Shown here one piece after another: positions 41,618 through 49,558 of a stretch of DNA of 64,000 bases. The position numbers and the translations under genes are program-made. The stretch's first letter is position 1; each line of letters begins with the position of its first letter. Source of the stretch: a virus; IMG/VR virus record IMGVR_UViG_3300042402_002641, positions 1-64,000 of that record; one strand, given 5' to 3'. The notes beneath the pieces are model-generated. The model made no database searches. It was not told the DNA's origin and saw only the letters and a list, made by a program, of their open reading frames with translations.

Positions 41618-41938
41618 TCATGCTCCAAAGAACTTGAATATGGTCTGTAGATTCAGCTGTCCGGTCCAACCTAGTCCAGCCACAAATGCCATGCCTACCA
41701 TACCGTACATCATCATCTTGTTCTTGCTTTGTTCTAGTTCGTTGAGTTTTTTGCCTAGTTCTGCATGCTGTGTGCAGGAGGCGTCGTACATGTGATTCAA
41801 TTTCTCAGTGAGTCCATCGCGGGTTTTATCCAGGCAATCGTGGAGATCTTTGACATCAACTTTTAGTTCATCTAGTTTTTCGTCAAGATTTGCAACCTGC
41901 GTTTCTACTATTCCAACACGTTCTGCTACTGTAGGCAT
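41618..41938 (-). CDS. Coiled-coil protein with C-terminal membrane helix
   Basis: A 106-residue protein: coiled coil over residues about 1-75 (VETQVANLDEKLDELKVDVKD), then a membrane helix (MMMYGMVGMAFVAGLG) and short tail. GGAG 9 bases upstream supports the ATG at 41938 rather than an upstream TTG. Similar in form to the protein at 210-539; a tail-anchored phage membrane protein of unknown role. Confidence 0.65.
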   Translation of the reverse strand: MPTVAERVGIVETQVANLDEKLDELKVDVKDLHDCLDKTRDGLTEKLNHMYDASCTQHAELGKKLNELEQSKNKMMMYGMVGMAFVAGLGWTGQLNLQTIFKFFGA

Positions 41939-42046
41939 TAGGGCCGTCTCCAATGTAATAAGTCAAGTGCTCGCTCCGAGCCATGTGCCTATGATATGAT
42001 TGAATGCCTAATGGTTACTACTGTGCCTTTGGTATATTATTTATCG

Positions 42047-42442
42047 TCACTGACTGATTTTACTACACCAAATGTTGGTGTTATCGCCTCGGCTTCTAAA
42101 CACCGCAGGAGTCAGTTCCACTGTGTTATTTAGTCGGTCAACTATGGGCACACCATCCAGGTCATCGACCAACAGTGCCACAGCATCACCTTGCTTCAGA
42201 AACACGTCTTCACGTTCTGCATCAAACTCCCAGATCCAGTGTGTGGCCTTGCCTGTACCTATGGGCAGTCTGCCTGTGTGCGACTCGGGGTCTCGGATCC
42301 AAGTGACATTAGAGCGCATGCCTATGGCCTGCACAAGGCTGTTGAAATTGGCCTGTTGACCTAGCTTGACTCGATCAGTTTCATCTCGCACCGGATTGGT
42401 TCGAGTGATGTCGACCACTGTGATGATTTGATATCTAGCCAT
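42047..42442 (-). CDS. Unknown phage protein
   Basis: A 131-residue beta-rich protein (YQIITVVDITRTNPVRD; THWIWEFDAEREDVFLKQGD). Its opening recalls small phage regulatory or structural proteins from T4-like aquatic phages, but no function is known. A TAAATA box lies 11 bases upstream (42453-42458). Confidence 0.6.
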   Translation of the reverse strand: MARYQIITVVDITRTNPVRDETDRVKLGQQANFNSLVQAIGMRSNVTWIRDPESHTGRLPIGTGKATHWIWEFDAEREDVFLKQGDAVALLVDDLDGVPIVDRLNNTVELTPAVFRSRGDNTNIWCSKISQ

Positions 42443-42479
42443 AATATGCTAGTATTTACATTATAAATCTCCAGCCAAC

Positions 42480-42504
42480 AAAAAAGGACCTTTCGGTCCT
42501 TTAA
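42480..42504 (-). terminator. Rho-independent terminator
   Basis: AAAGGACC-TTTC-GGTCCTTT stem (GAAA loop on the minus strand) with flanking A and T runs, 28 bases beyond the stop of the gene at 42532-42951. Confidence 0.87.
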
Positions 42505-42531
42505 TGCTTCCCATCCCTGAGAATTAACTAA

Positions 42532-42951
42532 TTACAGTGCTGGTGCAAAGATTGCTTCAGTAGTCACTGTGAAAGTGGTACCGTTAGCATCTGCAGCTTC
42601 GGCTGCTGCCTTGATATCAGCAACTGTTAGAGAGCCAGTTCCTTGGCAACGTAGGAATACAACCTGTGTTGTACCTGCTACGAATGCTGCGCCTGCAGCT
42701 GTTCCTACTGCTGCTACTGTGAATGCAGAGTCACCTGAACCTGCTGAACCTTGGCTTCTTGTGATTTCGCTGATAGCTGCGGTTAGCTCAGTGTCCAAAA
42801 TTCCTGCGTCTGCTGAAATTTTAACAATCAGCTCACGACCTGCATCAGATTGGCTGATTCTGTGTTTACGTGCGTTCACACCTAAAACACCACCAGCAAT
42901 TGCTGTACCAGCGTTGTTGAATGTTTCTTCTCTTGAATATACGTCTGCCAT
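42532..42951 (-). CDS. Probable virion protein
   Basis: A 139-residue Ala/Thr/Gly-rich protein beginning MADVYSREETFNNAGTAIAG. Single-gene transcription unit with its own TAAATA box (43024-43029) and terminator, as for an abundant late protein such as a capsid decoration protein. No direct sequence proof. Confidence 0.55.
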   Translation of the reverse strand: MADVYSREETFNNAGTAIAGGVLGVNARKHRISQSDAGRELIVKISADAGILDTELTAAISEITRSQGSAGSGDSAFTVAAVGTAAGAAFVAGTTQVVFLRCQGTGSLTVADIKAAAEAADANGTTFTVTTEAIFAPAL

Positions 42952-43051
42952 GATAATTTCTCCTTAATCAATGACCTCGCTCAGAGGCCGGCAATAATAA
43001 AGAATCACCTGATTCTTGTCTAGTATTTAGTCATTTTGGTTAAAACCGTGG

Positions 43052-44149
43052 TTAATCGGCTCTAAACGGAGTCCAACGATCTCTAGGCACTAGTTTTGAA
43101 CCACCTGCCACATAGCCTTCGCCGCCTGGCTTGCCGCCTGTTGTGGCTGTGATTTCACCTTCGGCTGCGTCCAGCTCACGGATCACTTCATCTTTGGCTG
43201 ACATGATTTCTCTTACCAGCTCAAATAGCAGATCCATGACTCCGGGGTGCCGTTCACTGTGTGCTGCGATCTTCTGAGCTTTAGCAGGAGTTTTCCCCAC
43301 AAAGTTCATGAACGCTTCTGTGTTGATGTTGTCTAACTGTTTAGCCTTGCTCTGAGTATTAACGAAAGTGTAGATCTCTGACTGTAGATAGCCCATGCCT
43401 GCCACAGGAGCTAGAAGGCTGTTGATCTTTGGTTGGTTCTTGGTCAAAGCTTCTATCTTGGCTAGATTAGCTGCACCCACAGCTGGTCTATGGCTGACTG
43501 CTGTGAGTCCAAACACCTGCAGTGCAGGAGTGTTATTAAACAGTTCTGCATCATCGAAGTCTTCACCACTCTTGTCTCCGAAATAACTGAATACCTTGTG
43601 AGCTGCCACAGCTACCTTAGCATCTGCCAGTGCTCTACCTGTGACACTGTTCACCATCACTGAATAAGTGGTTTGATTGGGAGTAAACGAAATACGGCCA
43701 TCTGCACCTGTGTAGGACTTGCCTGGATGGAACAGGATGTCTCCGTAGACGTAGCCACGAAAATCTGCAGGAGTAGCTGCTTCAAATATGGGCCACAGTG
43801 CGGCCATATCGCCGGCAAACTTGGGACGCCATTCTTCATCCTTGCCACGACTCATGATAAACTGTTTGAGTTCTTCTGGACTAGATGATTTGCCTTCTTC
43901 ACGACCCCAATTGTTTTTACCTACCAATCTAAATTCACCATTGTCTTCTCGACCCCAATACACTGTGGGATTACCATCCCATTTGATAGTGATGCTGGTT
44001 TCAGGTTTGGCTAGATCTTTCAGTATCTGTATGGCCTTGACTGCGCCATCGGATTCAGTGAACACTAGATCCTCTAGGTGGTTGAATTCTCTGCCCACCT
44101 TTTTAGGAGCAGGTGCTTCATCTTCTAATAAAAGTTCCCAGAATCTCAT
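43052..44149 (-). CDS. KxDG nucleotidyltransferase-like (ligase-fold) protein
   Basis: A 365-residue protein. SITIKWDGNPTVYWGR contains KWDG at 56-59, the lysine motif I of covalent nucleotidyltransferases (ligases and capping enzymes). A motif IIIa-like FRGYVYGDILFHPG lies about 85 residues on, and a Lys-containing VKVPRD-like end (KLVPRDRWTPF) closes the protein. It overlaps the Pol-beta-type gene upstream (ATGA). This suggests a nucleic-acid end-processing or ligating pair; substrate unknown, and the second half (about 200-330) is unassigned. Confidence 0.6.
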   Translation of the reverse strand: MRFWELLLEDEAPAPKKVGREFNHLEDLVFTESDGAVKAIQILKDLAKPETSITIKWDGNPTVYWGREDNGEFRLVGKNNWGREEGKSSSPEELKQFIMSRGKDEEWRPKFAGDMAALWPIFEAATPADFRGYVYGDILFHPGKSYTGADGRISFTPNQTTYSVMVNSVTGRALADAKVAVAAHKVFSYFGDKSGEDFDDAELFNNTPALQVFGLTAVSHRPAVGAANLAKIEALTKNQPKINSLLAPVAGMGYLQSEIYTFVNTQSKAKQLDNINTEAFMNFVGKTPAKAQKIAAHSERHPGVMDLLFELVREIMSAKDEVIRELDAAEGEITATTGGKPGGEGYVAGGSKLVPRDRWTPFRAD

Positions 44150-44955
44150 CGTACTATGTCAATCATTCTGCGCATCCAACCAATTGTTCCTGGTTGATAG
44201 CTTTCTACCGCGGCTTTGGCAGGTAGCTCAATGCCCTGTTTGCCCAAGGTTTCTCTTGCACCCGAGACCAGTTCATCGTAGTTGGGTAGTTTGATTATGT
44301 AGTCTAGAATGTTGTCTACACTGCGTATATCTTTAACTGTGGCTGTCTGTCCCAGCAACTGTTTGGCTATGGTATTCCAATCGTCTCCGCCTGGCAGAGG
44401 TTCGTTGGTGTCTGCGTGTAAAAGACCAAACTTAGGTGAGTATTTTAGATCTCTGGCTCGGGCGATAGAACTCAACACGATATGGCGATGCTCACCCTTA
44501 TACTGCCCGCGACCGCCTATCAACGATCCCTGTTGAAACTTGGGATTTACTGAAAACATAAAGTCTGACTGCACGAAGCCGTTGACTTGATCCCCTGCGA
44601 TAGGAGTTTTTAAATGCACACTGTCTCCGCTGAGTTTGACATTTTCTTTGCCGAACTGTGCTATCAATTTAGCTGCGAATTCTTTCTTGTCTACTTCATT
44701 GGCATCCACTGACAGATCCAGATCACCCGAACTGTTCAGCTCGAATGTACCGTCTGGATCTTCTTTGCGTCCTGTGGTTCCCAGCCATTTTACAGGTTTT
44801 TTGTCATCTGGATCTAGTTCTTTGGTGAAGTCTAATCCAGTGATCTTTTCTATATAGTCTATGGTAGCAGGCACATCTTTGGTAGCGATACGCTGGGTCA
44901 GTGATTGTTTGTCGGCATCTTTGAATACGTTGCCACCTTCAAATAGTTTATTCAT
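44146..44955 (-). CDS. Pol-beta-type nucleotidyltransferase
   Basis: A 269-residue protein. LNSSGDLDLSVD (74-84) is the G-S-x(n)-D-x-D motif with D78 and D80, and FVQSDFMF (D131) gives the third acidic residue, together the Pol-beta/NTase triad. The spacing between G/S and the acids is slightly compressed. It overlaps the KxDG protein downstream and the small helical protein upstream, forming a three-gene unit. Possible roles are tailing or adenylylating RNA, or AMPylating a protein. Confidence 0.65.
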   Translation of the reverse strand: MNKLFEGGNVFKDADKQSLTQRIATKDVPATIDYIEKITGLDFTKELDPDDKKPVKWLGTTGRKEDPDGTFELNSSGDLDLSVDANEVDKKEFAAKLIAQFGKENVKLSGDSVHLKTPIAGDQVNGFVQSDFMFSVNPKFQQGSLIGGRGQYKGEHRHIVLSSIARARDLKYSPKFGLLHADTNEPLPGGDDWNTIAKQLLGQTATVKDIRSVDNILDYIIKLPNYDELVSGARETLGKQGIELPAKAAVESYQPGTIGWMRRMIDIVR

Positions 44956-45223
44956 CGTTGATAATTCTCTGAGATTTACGAGATTCTGTTATTTTACGGA
45001 TACCGCGTGTGAATTTAGCAGGATCTTGCCCGCGGATAGCATTTACAAATCTGCGCTCAAGCTCATCTGCCTGTTCTGGCGTATACTGCTTGTGCAGGCT
45101 TTCCAGTAGATTTATGGCTGAATTGATGATATTAGTGGCTCTGCTTTCAAACAGCGCATCCTTGTTGCGTACTTCGGCTATTTCATTCAGCTCTTGCAGT
45201 ATTGAACGAGTTCTAAGTTTCAT
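44948..45223 (-). CDS. Small helical protein upstream of the nucleotidyltransferase pair
   Basis: A 91-residue helical, basic protein (LLESLHKQYTPEQADELERRF). It overlaps the Pol-beta-type gene by 8 bases, and a TAAATA box lies 21 bases upstream (45244-45249), so it heads the unit. No family recognised; it could be an MNT-partner-like helical subunit. Confidence 0.6.
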   Translation of the reverse strand: MKLRTRSILQELNEIAEVRNKDALFESRATNIINSAINLLESLHKQYTPEQADELERRFVNAIRGQDPAKFTRGIRKITESRKSQRIINDE

Positions 45224-45320
45224 GAGTGGTTCCGTTGATATTATATTTAACCTAAACCCAAGATTGTTAAAATGATATTATTCAGCAGAAATTGTGCGGT
45301 TGCACATAAGTAGACTAAAT

Positions 45321-45340
45321 ACTCAGTAGAAATACTGAGT
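45321..45340 (+). promoter_or_regulatory. Leader hairpin with GAAA loop and TAAATA box
   Basis: A perfect 8-bp stem ACTCAGTA-GAAA-TACTGAGT directly after a TAAATA box (45316-45321) and 24 bases before the 58-codon gene. On the plus strand it would sit at the 5' end of the late mRNA, possibly stabilising it. Confidence 0.5.
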
Positions 45341-45364
45341 CTACACTAACACACAGGGAACACA

Positions 45365-45541
45365 ATGAAATTTTTATCAAACAGGATGCTGGCTATTATG
45401 GAACGCTTATCGGAGATGTTCCCAGGTAGTTCGTATCAAACCCGCTTAGATGCGTATCTAAGCACCAAAGGCATTACCGATGCCGCTCAGTTGGAAACCT
45501 ATATCCGACAATTCAATTCTCAAAAGGAATCTTATCTATGA
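45365..45541 (+). CDS. Small DUF3563-like protein
   Basis: A 58-residue frame, MKFLSNRMLAIMERLSEMFP followed by RLDAYLSTKGITDAAQLETY. The pattern of an amphipathic start, then D-A-Y-L-S and D-A-A-Q-L-E, recalls DUF3563, a small family common in Burkholderiales. Its stop overlaps the next start (ATGA). Confidence 0.6.
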   Translation: MKFLSNRMLAIMERLSEMFPGSSYQTRLDAYLSTKGITDAAQLETYIRQFNSQKESYL

Positions 45542-45660
45542 AACGTTTTTTAAACGCACTATACGAAATTTTTGAAAGCCTTGGCAGAGCCAAAGCAGCT
45601 TCTCATTTAGCTCGTTGCGGAATGCATAAAGAAGCTAGAGATTTAATGTTGGCAAAATAA
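45538..45660 (+). CDS. Small helical protein, host-like
   Basis: A 40-residue frame (MKRFLNALYEIFESLGRAKA, then a HLARCGMHKEARDLM helix). AAGGA precedes the ATG. It resembles short betaproteobacterial proteins with the LGRAxAAxHLAR pattern. It forms a pair with the preceding gene. Confidence 0.55.
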   Translation: MKRFLNALYEIFESLGRAKAASHLARCGMHKEARDLMLAK

Positions 45661-45689
45661 ATTGTTACACCGCAAAAGATATATACACT

Positions 45690-46265
45690 ATGAACTTGGT
45701 TTATATACACGGTGCCAATGCCACCAGCGAAAGTTTTAATTATATCCGTAGCAAATTAGGCAACGGTATCGATATCAATTACGACAGTCGCAATGGGTTT
45801 GAAAACAATCTAGCAGACATGCAGTCAACACTACAGGGTCATAAGGATCTGGTGTTTGTTGCGCATAGTCTAGGTGGTATCTATAGCCTGCATTTGGCCA
45901 ATAGTATGCCTGAGTCTGTTAAGGGTGCTGTTACTCTAAGCACACCTTATGGTGGCGCAGAAGTTGCTGACTATGCTCAATACTTTTTGCCCTTTAGCCG
46001 TCTAATGCGCGATATTGGTCCTAGTTCGTGGGTAATGAAGCAAGCTAGCCGCATTAAGATACAGCATCCGTGGACTAACATTGTAACAGTCAAAGGACAA
46101 AGTCCGTTTATGCATGAGCCTAATGACGGTGTGGTGACTATTGCCAGTCAAAAGCATCATGAGAATATGGAATTAGTGGAGGTTGAATACAACCACTATG
46201 AAGTAGTGCTCAGTGACGAAGTGGTTGGACTTATCAAAGAACGAATAAAAAAGTTCAGAAAATAA
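45690..46265 (+). CDS. Alpha/beta hydrolase
   Basis: A 191-residue protein: LVYIHGANATSESFNYIRS gives the oxyanion loop HGA, VFVAHSLGGIYSLHLA the nucleophile elbow with Ser, EPNDGVVTIAS the acid loop and VEYNHYEVVLS the catalytic His. Compact like lipases or PGAP1-type hydrolases. No signal peptide. Substrate unknown; a lipid or ester is possible, given the desaturase nearby. Confidence 0.88.
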   Translation: MNLVYIHGANATSESFNYIRSKLGNGIDINYDSRNGFENNLADMQSTLQGHKDLVFVAHSLGGIYSLHLANSMPESVKGAVTLSTPYGGAEVADYAQYFLPFSRLMRDIGPSSWVMKQASRIKIQHPWTNIVTVKGQSPFMHEPNDGVVTIASQKHHENMELVEVEYNHYEVVLSDEVVGLIKERIKKFRK

Positions 46266-46355
46266 GTTGCTTTTCAGTCACAGAGCATATATAATAAACT
46301 AACAGCGAAAAAGAAGTAGTTGTTAGACACAGACATTACACACAGGAGATACAAA

Positions 46356-46628
46356 ATGTCAGAAATTTTTACAGCACCAAAACTACCAGAAGTTAAATTC
46401 AACAAGAACGGCTACGAAATCCGTACAGACATCTTGGGCATGGCCAAGAGCCTAGTACAAGACGACTTCCAAGCCAAGTTCCAAGGTTGGGAAATGACTG
46501 CTACTCGCGATGAGAAGACTGGTCAAATCGTTAGTACAGTTGCAATGCCAACTTTTCCAGGTCTAGATAAAGTACTAGAAACCGCCGAAAAAATGTATAG
46601 CTTTGTAAACGCCGGCGTGAAGAAATAA
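46356..46628 (+). CDS. Unknown small phage protein
   Basis: A 90-residue soluble protein. AGGAG 8 bases before the ATG at 46356 fixes the start. NGYEIRTDILGMAKSLVQDDF and a C-terminal helix are visible. It is followed by a strong terminator, so it is likely well expressed. No family recognised. Confidence 0.7.
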   Translation: MSEIFTAPKLPEVKFNKNGYEIRTDILGMAKSLVQDDFQAKFQGWEMTATRDEKTGQIVSTVAMPTFPGLDKVLETAEKMYSFVNAGVKK

Positions 46629-46660
46629 TTACGCTCGTAGAGCAATATATAGTGGTAAAA

Positions 46661-46690
46661 GAAAAGCAGCCTCCGGGCTGCTTTTTCTTT
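46661..46690 (+). terminator. Rho-independent terminator
   Basis: AAAGCAGCC/GGCTGCTTT stem with a short loop and a following T-run (TTTTTCTTT), between convergent genes. It can serve the plus-strand gene and, less well, the desaturase. Confidence 0.9.
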
Positions 46691-47390
46691 ATCTAACTGT
46701 GGCTAACTTAAAGAATCGCAGTATTGAAATATACATCCAACCTATATCAAACTCCCACCAACGTTGGCTGAATTTCGCCGATGCTCCGTCGTCGTGGTGA
46801 TTGGCATGCAATTCCTCACCGCCGATCCAGATGGCCCACGGAATTAAATTGCGGCTGGTATCCTCAGCAGATCTGTTGCGGTAACCCCACCAATGACATA
46901 GACCGTTAATGACTCCTGCGGCAAAAAATGGTATCCAAAGCATCTGTACACCCCATACCAGCAGTCCCCACGGGCCAAAAAGCCAAAGGTCTATGACCAA
47001 CAATATGAGAATCCCCAAGCGACTGTGCGGGGTATACAGATTTTCTTCTATCCAATCGTTAGGGGTGCCTTGACCCAGCTGTTCTACCATCAGTTTGTTC
47101 TTGCTGGCAGTGTTATATAACAATGCGCCTCCGAACAGCACACGCCAAATGCCATAGACTTTGGGACTGTGTGGGTCTGCGGCTTTGTCAGCAGCTTGAT
47201 GATGTTTGCGATGTATTGCCACCCACTGTTTAGTAACCATTCCTGTGGTCATCCACAACCAAAATCTCATAAAATGATTGATCACAGGATGAAACGACAC
47301 GGCTCTGTGTGTTTGGCTTCTATGTAAGTAAAGAGTCACACAGGCTATAGTGATTTGTACCATCACCAAGGTATAGATTATTATGTTCAT
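46689..47390 (-). CDS. Membrane fatty acid (acyl-CoA/delta-9 type) desaturase
   Basis: A 233-residue membrane enzyme with the three histidine boxes that bind the di-iron centre: HRSQTH (23-28), HRKHH (60-64) and HANHH near residue 200. Four membrane helices flank them. It introduces a double bond in acyl chains, changing membrane fluidity. It is somewhat short compared with bacterial delta-9 desaturases (about 300 or more), but all boxes are intact. Confidence 0.92.
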   Translation of the reverse strand: MNIIIYTLVMVQITIACVTLYLHRSQTHRAVSFHPVINHFMRFWLWMTTGMVTKQWVAIHRKHHQAADKAADPHSPKVYGIWRVLFGGALLYNTASKNKLMVEQLGQGTPNDWIEENLYTPHSRLGILILLVIDLWLFGPWGLLVWGVQMLWIPFFAAGVINGLCHWWGYRNRSAEDTSRNLIPWAIWIGGEELHANHHDDGASAKFSQRWWEFDIGWMYISILRFFKLATVR

Positions 47391-47405
47391 ATTTTACTTA
47401 TCTGC

Positions 47406-47434
47406 TTGACAGCATATCAAAATAATGCTATAAT
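47406..47434 (+). promoter_or_regulatory. Consensus sigma70 promoter, leaderless position
   Basis: TTGACA, 17-nt spacer, TATAAT: a perfect consensus. The -10 box ends 5 bases before the ATG of the HAD gene, so transcription should start at about the start codon. Confidence 0.85.
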
Positions 47435-47439
47435 ATAGC

Positions 47440-48021
47440 ATGAAAAACAAACTTATACTCACAGACGCTGACGGTGTTCTACTAGATTGGGAATGGGCAT
47501 TCTCAGTTTGGATGCAAGAACGTGGTTATACACTCACAGCAGATAATAAGAAAAGCTATTATCTGCATCATCACTACAATGAGCTAGAAGAAAAAGATGC
47601 CAAAAAAGTTGTTAAGACTTTTAACGAATCGGCAGCAATTGGATTCTTACCAGCACTGCGGGATAGTGCTCACTATGTCAAACGCCTACATGAAGAACAT
47701 GGCTGTATGTTCCGTGTTATCACAAGCCTAAGTCTAGACAAGAATGCACAGAAACTGCGTGAAATGAACCTACGCAAGATATTTGGCAATGCCATCGAAA
47801 CGGTTATCTGTTTAGATACAGGCGCAAACAAAGATTCAGCATTAGAACCATATCGTGATAGCGGCCTGTGGTGGATTGAAGATAAACCAGCTAATGCTGA
47901 TGTTGGTTACACTTTAGGACTTAAATCAATTCTCATTGAACACGGACATAACATGCATCACAAATGTTCTTACCCTGTAGTCAAAAACTGGCGTGAACTC
48001 TACGATATTATTGTAGACTAA
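47440..48021 (+). CDS. HAD-family hydrolase, 5'(3')-nucleotidase-like
   Basis: A 193-residue protein. Motif I is LTDADGVLLDWE (nucleophile D9, acid D11), motif II a Thr/Ser in RVITSLS, and motif IV WWIEDKPANADVG. The overall layout is like phage and bacterial phosphatases acting on nucleotides or on phospho-sugars. A perfect promoter directly abuts the ATG. It could supply the missing heptose-bisphosphate phosphatase step (GmhB), but that is speculative. Confidence 0.83.
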   Translation: MKNKLILTDADGVLLDWEWAFSVWMQERGYTLTADNKKSYYLHHHYNELEEKDAKKVVKTFNESAAIGFLPALRDSAHYVKRLHEEHGCMFRVITSLSLDKNAQKLREMNLRKIFGNAIETVICLDTGANKDSALEPYRDSGLWWIEDKPANADVGYTLGLKSILIEHGHNMHHKCSYPVVKNWRELYDIIVD

Positions 48022-48239
48022 AGTTTCTCGCCACAATGAGGACAAGTTTGTTTGTGTTCTTCTCTACCTTGCTTTATCACTTTTTTTAACTTTCGAGCAT
48101 CACGCAAGCTACTCTTTATAGTTGATCTACATCGTTCGGATTTTGTTTTTTCTAATTCAATTTTTAGATTGTTTCTCAGTTTATGAAGTCTACCTTCAAA
48201 AATATCCAAGAAACCTGAAAGAGTTTTATTAGTAGACAT
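48018..48239 (-). CDS. Small helical protein with C-terminal zinc-binding half-ribbon
   Basis: A 73-residue basic helical protein (HKLRNNLKIELEKTKSERCR) ending CPHCGEKL, half of a zinc ribbon. Overlaps the HAD gene convergently by 4 bases. Possibly nucleic-acid binding. Confidence 0.6.
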   Translation of the reverse strand: MSTNKTLSGFLDIFEGRLHKLRNNLKIELEKTKSERCRSTIKSSLRDARKLKKVIKQGREEHKQTCPHCGEKL

Positions 48240-48357
48240 CTGCTATTCCTTATTGAGATAAGTTTATTAGCAATATTTAAGTGATATTTGATTACACTAA
48301 GATTACAAATTCGTTAATTTTGTTAGAAAAATTAGCCAAAATAAAATGCTCACTTCA

Positions 48358-48444
48358 GGATGCCATTCCGGGGCACGACTCCCATAACATCCACGCCAGC
48401 AGCCGGCGACACCTATAGTAACGCAAACGTCCTAAGGTAGGTGT
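48358..48444 (-). ncRNA. Candidate structured RNA with rRNA-like motifs
   Basis: Between a 370-codon gene's stop and the next start there is a GC-rich island in AT-rich flanks. Three nested or tandem hairpins are visible: ACACCTA/TAGGTGT (48409-48444, enclosing ACG-CAAA-CGT), CGCC/GGCG (48394-48408) and GGATG/CATCC with inner GGG/CCC (48358-48392). On the plus strand GCCAGCAGCCG (48395-48405) equals the 16S 530-loop core, and GTCCTAAGGTAG (48429-48440) equals a universal 23S segment in the I-CeuI site region. No known RNA family recognised; the sense strand is uncertain, and minus would match both flanking genes. Confidence 0.45.
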
Positions 48445-48445
48445 T

Positions 48446-49558
48446 CTATTCTTCCTGTTTCTCTAAGCGATAATCAGCTTCTGTGGAGTCTGGGTATCGT
48501 TGTAATACTTTGTTAAGTACATCTTGTTTGCTTTCGCCGGCGATACGAGCTGTTTTACCCGATGCTATCTGAGTAACTGCCCATGTGCCAGGAGTGGTGT
48601 CTGGGTCTGCATCAGGTTCAGCTTCTTCTTCCTCACCACTGTTGTAGCTCAAAGGAAACTTGTTCTTTAGATCTGCGACTGCTTTGGCAGGGTCGTATCC
48701 GCCACTGACAATTTCTGTAGAATTGGTTTTTAACTCCTCACCTTTGCGTTGGATAGCATCAGCGATACGTTTCATCAGGCCTGGAAACAGCTCAGCAAAC
48801 TTTTCGTCTCGGCGATTGCTTTGATTACCGTTGTTGATCTGATTGGTAGGCGCATGTATCTGCCATTTGCCCATGACATCATCTGCGTTCTGTTTGTCAA
48901 ATACTGAAATGATAGGGCCATCATCGGCATAGCGGTTAAACCAAGAAGCACCCGAACTTGATCCTGTGCAGAACGATGCATTAAATCCGTGTGCATTGTT
49001 GAAATTATAACAGGCACCGTAGTTGTAGGGCACAGTGACCAGAAAACGTTCATCGTCTATCAGCGTGGTTTCTTTCTTTTCACGTTTGTGTTTTTCAATA
49101 ACTTCTGAGTCTTTGATCCTATTCAACTCGTCACGGTACACACGATTCTGTATGATAGCCTGTATCTGGCGTAGATTTTTGAACTTGTTGAAGTCTTGGT
49201 GTGGTTCTTGCAGCTTGCCACGTATACTCAAAGCCTTCCAAGCACCCAGTGCGTCACCGCCTTCACCGTTGATGTCTTCATAGTCAGCGATGCCATTGAT
49301 GTACATGCGTGTGAGCCATTCATCAAATTTGCCATCCTGTGATATATCGCCATAGTCTGTGCTGGCCAAAGAAGCATCTAACAGCTCGCTCCAGAGCTGT
49401 AAGATCTTTTCATCGTCGGGCTTTGGTCCTAGTGCAGCTACTTTTGCCTTAGGCAGTGTACCATCGTGCCGCATGGCAATGCCCAACATCTTAATGGTCT
49501 TGGGATCTTTTAACTTAGCTGCCACATTGGCTTCGTGTATTATGTGTTTGAGTTTCAT
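48446..49558 (-). CDS. Unknown phage protein
   Basis: A 370-residue protein starting MKLKHIIHEANVAAK. A central block (about 170-235) reads YNYGACYNFNNAHGFNASFC, then GSSSGASWFNRYADDGPIISV, which looks like a conserved folded core with an active-site character. The C-terminal part has an acidic linker and a helix pair. It overlaps the next gene upstream (ATGA). No family recognised. Confidence 0.7.
   Translation of the reverse strand: MKLKHIIHEANVAAKLKDPKTIKMLGIAMRHDGTLPKAKVAALGPKPDDEKILQLWSELLDASLASTDYGDISQDGKFDEWLTRMYINGIADYEDINGEGGDALGAWKALSIRGKLQEPHQDFNKFKNLRQIQAIIQNRVYRDELNRIKDSEVIEKHKREKKETTLIDDERFLVTVPYNYGACYNFNNAHGFNASFCTGSSSGASWFNRYADDGPIISVFDKQNADDVMGKWQIHAPTNQINNGNQSNRRDEKFAELFPGLMKRIADAIQRKGEELKTNSTEIVSGGYDPAKAVADLKNKFPLSYNSGEEEEAEPDADPDTTPGTWAVTQIASGKTARIAGESKQDVLNKVLQRYPDSTEADYRLEKQEE

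Noticed and set aside
23013-42504. Repeated GGACC/GGTCC hairpins as mobile repeats
   Set aside because: The three copies (23013, 41578, 42480) share only the stem and lie after stop codons, so they are ordinary terminators.
48358-48444. Real rRNA gene fragment or tRNA
   Set aside because: Only 11-12-nt matches exist, from two different rRNAs, and no cloverleaf with T arm can be folded. It is kept only as a candidate RNA.
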